Source: an uncultured Lachnospiraceae bacterium
GTDB taxonomy: Bacteria > Bacillota_A > Clostridia > Lachnospirales > Lachnospiraceae
Direction: 5' to 3'
DNA: 17,227 nucleotides
Assembly (NCBI GenBank): GCA_902783205.1
Contig: CACZQE010000205.1
Coordinates: forward strand, 1-17,227
The notes under the pieces: model-generated
Told to the model about the DNA's origin: nothing
The model's database searches: none
The model's input: only the letters and a program-made list of their open reading frames with translations
Shown here: piece by piece, positions 14,164 through 17,227 of the stretch
How the letters are laid out: each line of letters begins with the position of its first letter
How positions within the stretch are numbered: the stretch's first letter is position 1
Position numbers and translations under genes: made by a program

Positions 14164-15003
14164 ATGAATGATAAAAAGACAGACGGCAGGACCTATGATC
14201 TGATCGCCTTTGATATGGACGGTACTCTTCTGACCGGAGATAAGAGAATACTTCCCTCCTCTCTGGAAGCAGTCGAAAAAGCTGCCGGGGCGGGAAAAAA
14301 GATTGTACTGTCCACAGGCCGGTCTCTGTCGGAAATCCGTCCCTACCGCCGGATATTCAGATTTCTGGATTATGCCATCCTTGAAAGCGGGGGACTGATC
14401 TATGATTTTAAAAAGGAGAATTTCCTCTACCGGCGTACATTTGACAGGGAAATTATTGAATCTGTCGTCCGTGTACTTGCAGAAAAAGATATTATGCCTT
14501 TAGTCATGAGCGGAGGTCAGGTTTTTCTCAGCCGGACCCATCTTGATCATATTAAAGACTACCACATGGAGCCTTATAAAACGGCCTATCTTGATTTCGG
14601 CGTCCTGGAAGATGATATAATCGCCCTGATTCGGGAAAGAAAAAACGAAATAGAAAAACTCAATCTCTATCATCCTGATATCCGGATGCGTGAAGAGACC
14701 CGCAGGGCTCTGTCAGGGATTGAGGCCCAGACAGCAGACGGCGATGAAACCGGCATCGAATTCACTCCCTGCGGGGTCAATAAAGGGGCCGGACTGGCCC
14801 GGCTCTGTGCCCTCACAGGAATCGATCCCGCCGCCACAATTGCCGTGGGAGACGCGGATAATGATATTGAAATCCTTGAGACCGCAGGACTGGGGATCGC
14901 TATGGCCAATGCCAACCCTGAAATCCTTGCCCTGGCCGATAAAAAAGTAGCAGATAATGAAAGCGGGGGCTGTGCCCAGGCCGTCTTCTCTTATCTGCTG
15001 TAA
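14164..15003 (+). CDS. Cof-type HAD-IIB family hydrolase
   Basis: Cof-type HAD proteins are Mg2+-dependent cytoplasmic phosphatases acting on sugar phosphates, pyridoxal phosphate, FMN or similar small molecules. The 279-residue product has all four motifs: DMDGTLL (17-23, nucleophile D17 and acid/base D19), STGRS (50-54), K207 in GVNKGAGL, and GDADNDIEIL (229-238). The roughly 120-residue cap between motifs II and III is the C2B type. ATG 14164 has AAGGAG eight bases upstream. It is a single-gene unit divergent from glmS and converging on the DUF89 gene 15 bp away, with no obvious terminator between them. The substrate cannot be assigned. Confidence 0.93.
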   Translation: MNDKKTDGRTYDLIAFDMDGTLLTGDKRILPSSLEAVEKAAGAGKKIVLSTGRSLSEIRPYRRIFRFLDYAILESGGLIYDFKKENFLYRRTFDREIIESVVRVLAEKDIMPLVMSGGQVFLSRTHLDHIKDYHMEPYKTAYLDFGVLEDDIIALIRERKNEIEKLNLYHPDIRMREETRRALSGIEAQTADGDETGIEFTPCGVNKGAGLARLCALTGIDPAATIAVGDADNDIEILETAGLGIAMANANPEILALADKKVADNESGGCAQAVFSYLL

Positions 15004-15018
15004 CATTCTTTTTCAGAT

Positions 15019-15915
15019 TTACTGAGCATCAGCGCCCCCGCGGATGGATATGTGATCCTGTCTGGCAAATACAGAGGAATACTGAGCCAGACCGAACCTC
15101 CGCACAAAGAGTTCGCATTTACACAGGAAAAGATAATAAGGTCTGTAGGGACCTCCGTAGAGGCCCTCAAAGTTGCCCTGCCCCTTGGCTATGATCACAT
15201 CAGCCCGGTCAAGCAGGGTTTTTGTTTCCTCATTACAGAAGGCCAGGTCTGTTCCGGGTATCGGAAATCCGTTTCCCACACAGGGCACGATCCGGTCAAG
15301 CCCTGTTTCTCTGGCGTCCTCAAGGGTCGCGTCATTGATGACCGGCTCGCCCCGGACAAGGGCTGTGATCTCCAGCCGGGGATAGAGTTCCTTTATCAGT
15401 TCGATCAGGAGCTTGTCCATCACGATCTCGCCGCAGTTATCGGTCAGATAAAGCAGCCGGTCCGCCCCGGCCAGATCTTCTTTCAGACAGGCCAGTTCCC
15501 CTTCATCAACATCCTCTTCCCCCGCCTTCCTGATCAGTTCTTCCAGAATGCTGTCACTGACCGTTTCCTGGGTTCCGAAGTCTATATAATTACCCGCGCA
15601 GACATAGCGGATTCCTTCTTTCAGCCGGTCCGGCGCTTTTTTGATCCTGTCACGTACCTGGTCTTCCAGGCCCAGCATAAAGCGGTTGAATTTGCGTTTG
15701 ATGGCCTCATAATCCGTCACCGGCGGATAGTAGCGGGCGTAGACTTCGTCAATCCTCATGGAAAGAGCGGGCGCGCTGTCCTCCAGTCCGTGATCATGGA
15801 GGACTTTAAGGACTTCGTTGATATATGCCGCATTTTTTTCTTCGTCGGGAAACTGTCTGATCAGTTTTTCCTGCTTAGCCAGCTGACAGGCGATACATGC
15901 TGCGTTTGCTCTCAT
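15019..15915 (-). CDS. DUF89 / damage-control phosphatase family protein
   Basis: DUF89 (ARMT1-like) proteins are metal-dependent phosphatases; several are proposed to remove harmful or side-product phosphometabolites. The 298-residue product starts MRANAACIACQLAKQ with a CxxC (7-10), as in short prokaryotic members. The metal-site signatures are LTDNCGEIVMDKLL (157-170), VINDATLED (192-200) and IIAKGQGNFEGL (241-252). ATG 15915 has AAGGAG six bases upstream. A further upstream ATG at 16017 overlaps the predicted -10 and so cannot be the start. The leader is about 95 bases. It is divergent from an amidohydrolase gene. The family is confident; the substrate is unknown. Confidence 0.88.
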   Translation of the reverse strand: MRANAACIACQLAKQEKLIRQFPDEEKNAAYINEVLKVLHDHGLEDSAPALSMRIDEVYARYYPPVTDYEAIKRKFNRFMLGLEDQVRDRIKKAPDRLKEGIRYVCAGNYIDFGTQETVSDSILEELIRKAGEEDVDEGELACLKEDLAGADRLLYLTDNCGEIVMDKLLIELIKELYPRLEITALVRGEPVINDATLEDARETGLDRIVPCVGNGFPIPGTDLAFCNEETKTLLDRADVIIAKGQGNFEGLYGGPYRPYYLFLCKCELFVRRFGLAQYSSVFARQDHISIRGGADAQ

Positions 15916-16001
15916 ATGCTGCTCCTTTTTATATTCTGCCGGTTTCATCCTCCCGGTCTTCCCCTGCAGAAAATGTTTTATGTCATTACATGCTGAATTT
16001 A

Positions 16002-16010
16002 TGTTACAAT
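16002..16010 (+). promoter_or_regulatory. Extended -10 promoter for the amidohydrolase gene
   Basis: TGT followed by TACAAT (16005-16010) makes an extended -10. The region 17 bases upstream (GTCATT) is a poor -35. Predicted start near 16017 leaves a short leader before AAAGGA and ATG 16039. It faces the minus-strand -10 at 16016-16021. Confidence 0.5.
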
Positions 16011-16018
16011 GATTCATT
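16008..16018. repeat. 11-bp palindrome between two opposed -10 elements
   Basis: AATGA-T-TCATT is a perfect odd palindrome. Its arms overlap the end of the plus-strand -10 (16005-16010) and of the minus-strand -10 (16016-16021). It could be a regulator site, or arise because two similar -10 hexamers face each other. Confidence 0.45.
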
Positions 16019-16024
16019 ATACCA
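16016..16024 (-). promoter_or_regulatory. Extended -10 promoter for the DUF89 gene
   Basis: On the minus strand TGG (16024-16022) precedes a consensus TATAAT (16021-16016). No good -35 is found 16-18 bases upstream, so it would rely on the extended -10. Predicted start is near 16009, which excludes the ATG at 16017 as a start. Confidence 0.55.
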
Positions 16025-16038
16025 GAAAGGACTTACTT

Positions 16039-16902
16039 ATGATCATTGATTTTCATACCCATACATTTCCGGCACGGATCAGCGCCAGGGTGCTGGAACA
16101 CTTAAGCGATGTGGCGCACATTTCCTATTTCAGCGACGGGTCCAACCAGGGGCTCCTTGCTTCCATGAAGCGGAACCAGGTGGACTACAGCGTTCTCCTT
16201 CCGGTCATGACCCGGCCCGACCAGGTGGAATCACTGAATTCCGCCATGATCCGGGACAGGGATACCCTCCTGGCTTCCGGCCTGATTCCCTTCGGCGGTA
16301 TGCATCCTGATTACCCGCATGTGGGCAGGGAGCTGTCCAGACTGAAGGAAAACGGTATTCCCGGCGTCAAGCTGCACCCGGCCTATCAGGGAGTGGACAT
16401 TGACGATCCGCGCTGTCTGAAGATCATTGAAGAGGCTTCGGCCCGGGACATGATCATCATGGTCCACGCCGGGATCGATATCGGTATTTTCGACCATAAT
16501 TACGCCTCTGTTCCGGCCATCCTCTCGGTGCTTGACCGGGTCGGCCCCAAAAAGCTGGTCCTTGCCCATATGGGCAACTGGGGAGAGTGGGATGATGTGG
16601 AGAGGGACCTTGCCGGCGCTCCGGTGTGGCTGGATACCGCCTTTTCCCTGGGCCCCGTCATCTCAAAGTTCGGCCAGGAAAAGGACCTTGTATATGAAAA
16701 CAACATGTCTCCCGACCAGTTCGTCCGCATAGTCAGAAAGCACGGTGCGGACCGGATCCTTTTCGCCACGGATTTCCCCTGGGCGGATCAGGCGGCTTAC
16801 ACCCATTATATCACCCATTTCCCCCTGACTGACAGCGAGAAAGAGGGCATTCTCTCCGGCAATGCGGTAAAGCTTCTTAATCTGCCGGACCTGATCAGGT
16901 AA
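16039..16902 (+). CDS. Metal-dependent amidohydrolase (amidohydrolase-2 family)
   Basis: This TIM-barrel hydrolase or decarboxylase fold uses one or two metal ions. The 287-residue product has the metal-binding H-x-H in MIIDFHTHTF (H6, H8) and FGGMHPDY (85-92). It also has GVKLHPAYQG (109-118), MVHAG (141-145, H143), LAHMGNWGEW (175-184, H177) and FATDFPWAD (242-250, D245). This is the order expected for amidohydrolase-2 proteins related to aminocarboxymuconate-semialdehyde decarboxylase. ATG 16039 has AAAGGA seven bases upstream; the in-frame ATG at 16009 lies in the promoter. It is divergent from DUF89. Its last 8 bp overlap the oppositely oriented MocR-like gene. The substrate is unknown. 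Confidence 0.9.
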   Translation: MIIDFHTHTFPARISARVLEHLSDVAHISYFSDGSNQGLLASMKRNQVDYSVLLPVMTRPDQVESLNSAMIRDRDTLLASGLIPFGGMHPDYPHVGRELSRLKENGIPGVKLHPAYQGVDIDDPRCLKIIEEASARDMIIMVHAGIDIGIFDHNYASVPAILSVLDRVGPKKLVLAHMGNWGEWDDVERDLAGAPVWLDTAFSLGPVISKFGQEKDLVYENNMSPDQFVRIVRKHGADRILFATDFPWADQAAYTHYITHFPLTDSEKEGILSGNAVKLLNLPDLIR

Positions 16903-17227
16903 AAAGTATCTCTCTGACTTCCCTGACTGCCCCGGCAAGGGCGTCAGGGTCCATTCCGGCATAGCTTACCATAAAACGGTGGCGGTCTTTGCCGGAATCA
17001 TCCATATAGTAATCCGTCACGGCCCGGATACGGATTCCCCGGTCCGCCAGCCGTGACACCACTTCCCTGTCACTTAACCCGGTCTTCAGTTCCAGAAGGA
17101 AATGTAATCCCGCTTCATTTTCCAGTATCCTGCACCGGTCCCGGGGCAGTTCCCTGCGGATCGTTTCGATGATTTTTTCCCTTTTTCTCCCGTAATGGAG
17201 GCGCATTCGGTTTATGTGCTTCTCAAA
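16895..17227 (-). CDS. C-terminal end of a PLP-dependent aminotransferase-fold protein, probably MocR/PdxR-type regulator (cut by window edge)
   Basis: Only the last 110 codons are present, open to the window edge. FEKHINRMRLHYGRKREKI matches the start of the small domain of fold-type I aminotransferases, as in MocR/PdxR proteins where an N-terminal GntR-type helix-turn-helix precedes this fold. LHFLLELKTGLSDREVVSRL and IRIRAVTDYY also fit that C-terminal domain. The PLP-lysine and any DNA-binding domain lie outside the window, so a plain aminotransferase cannot be excluded. The stop codon lies inside the last codons of the convergent amidohydrolase gene (8-bp tail overlap). No terminator is visible for either gene. 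Confidence 0.8.
   Translation of the reverse strand, partial: FEKHINRMRLHYGRKREKIIETIRRELPRDRCRILENEAGLHFLLELKTGLSDREVVSRLADRGIRIRAVTDYYMDDSGKDRHRFMVSYAGMDPDALAGAVREVREILFT

Noticed and set aside
15004..15018. Bidirectional terminator between the HAD and DUF89 genes
   Set aside because: The 15-base gap contains a T-rich run but no convincing GC stem in either direction.
15052..15996. 314-codon plus-strand frame opposite DUF89
   Set aside because: Shadow of a strong DUF89 gene with intact metal-site motifs; its own translation looks random.
1..17227. Mobile elements, CRISPR arrays, phage or defence islands
   Set aside because: No transposase, integrase, spaced repeats or toxin-antitoxin-like small gene pairs were seen; base use and gene layout look uniform across the window.

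Overview
The window looks like chromosomal housekeeping DNA from a Gram-positive Clostridia bacterium, most likely Lachnospiraceae-like. This rests on the order yicC-remA-gmk-rpoZ ... priA-def-fmt-rsmB, a RecU resolvase, a meso-DAP-type MurE, strong Shine-Dalgarno sites and near-consensus sigma-A promoters. No phage, insertion sequence, CRISPR array or obvious transferred island is visible. Coding density is high. The largest gene-free stretches are under about 200 bases, and each is described below.

Left block (1-9052, minus strand). A promoter at 9024-9052 drives yicC, remA, gmk, rpoZ and a VanZ-family membrane gene, most of them overlapping by a few bases. A second near-consensus promoter (6110-6138) starts murE-priA. 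After priA come two hairpins and an extended -10 promoter, which begins def-fmt-rsmB; rsmB runs off the left edge. These genes cover RNA turnover, matrix regulation, GMP phosphorylation, RNA polymerase assembly, peptidoglycan precursor synthesis, replication restart and formyl-methionine start and removal. Relative to Bacillus subtilis, coaBC is missing between rpoZ and priA, and vanZ plus murE sit there instead.

Middle block (9059-14000, minus strand). A three-gene operon holds a nitroreductase-like flavoprotein, a MATE exporter and recU. It has its own promoter, with a perfect inverted repeat over the -35, and a terminator whose stem contains the recU stop codon. Next to it lies a stand-alone tRNA-Pro(GGG) with promoter and terminator, then glmS with a short leader and no room for a glmS ribozyme.

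Right block (14109-17227). A Cof-type HAD phosphatase is transcribed away from glmS. It converges on a DUF89 metal-dependent phosphatase. DUF89 is divergent from a metal-dependent amidohydrolase, and the two share a compact region where extended -10 elements face each other across an 11-bp palindrome. The amidohydrolase converges on, and overlaps by 8 bp, the C-terminal end of a MocR-like PLP protein that runs off the right edge.

I found no convincing undescribed multi-gene system. The most unusual points are the face-to-face promoters, the inverted repeat at the nitroreductase promoter, the vanZ-murE replacement of coaBC, and departures from family consensus in PriA, MurE and RemA.
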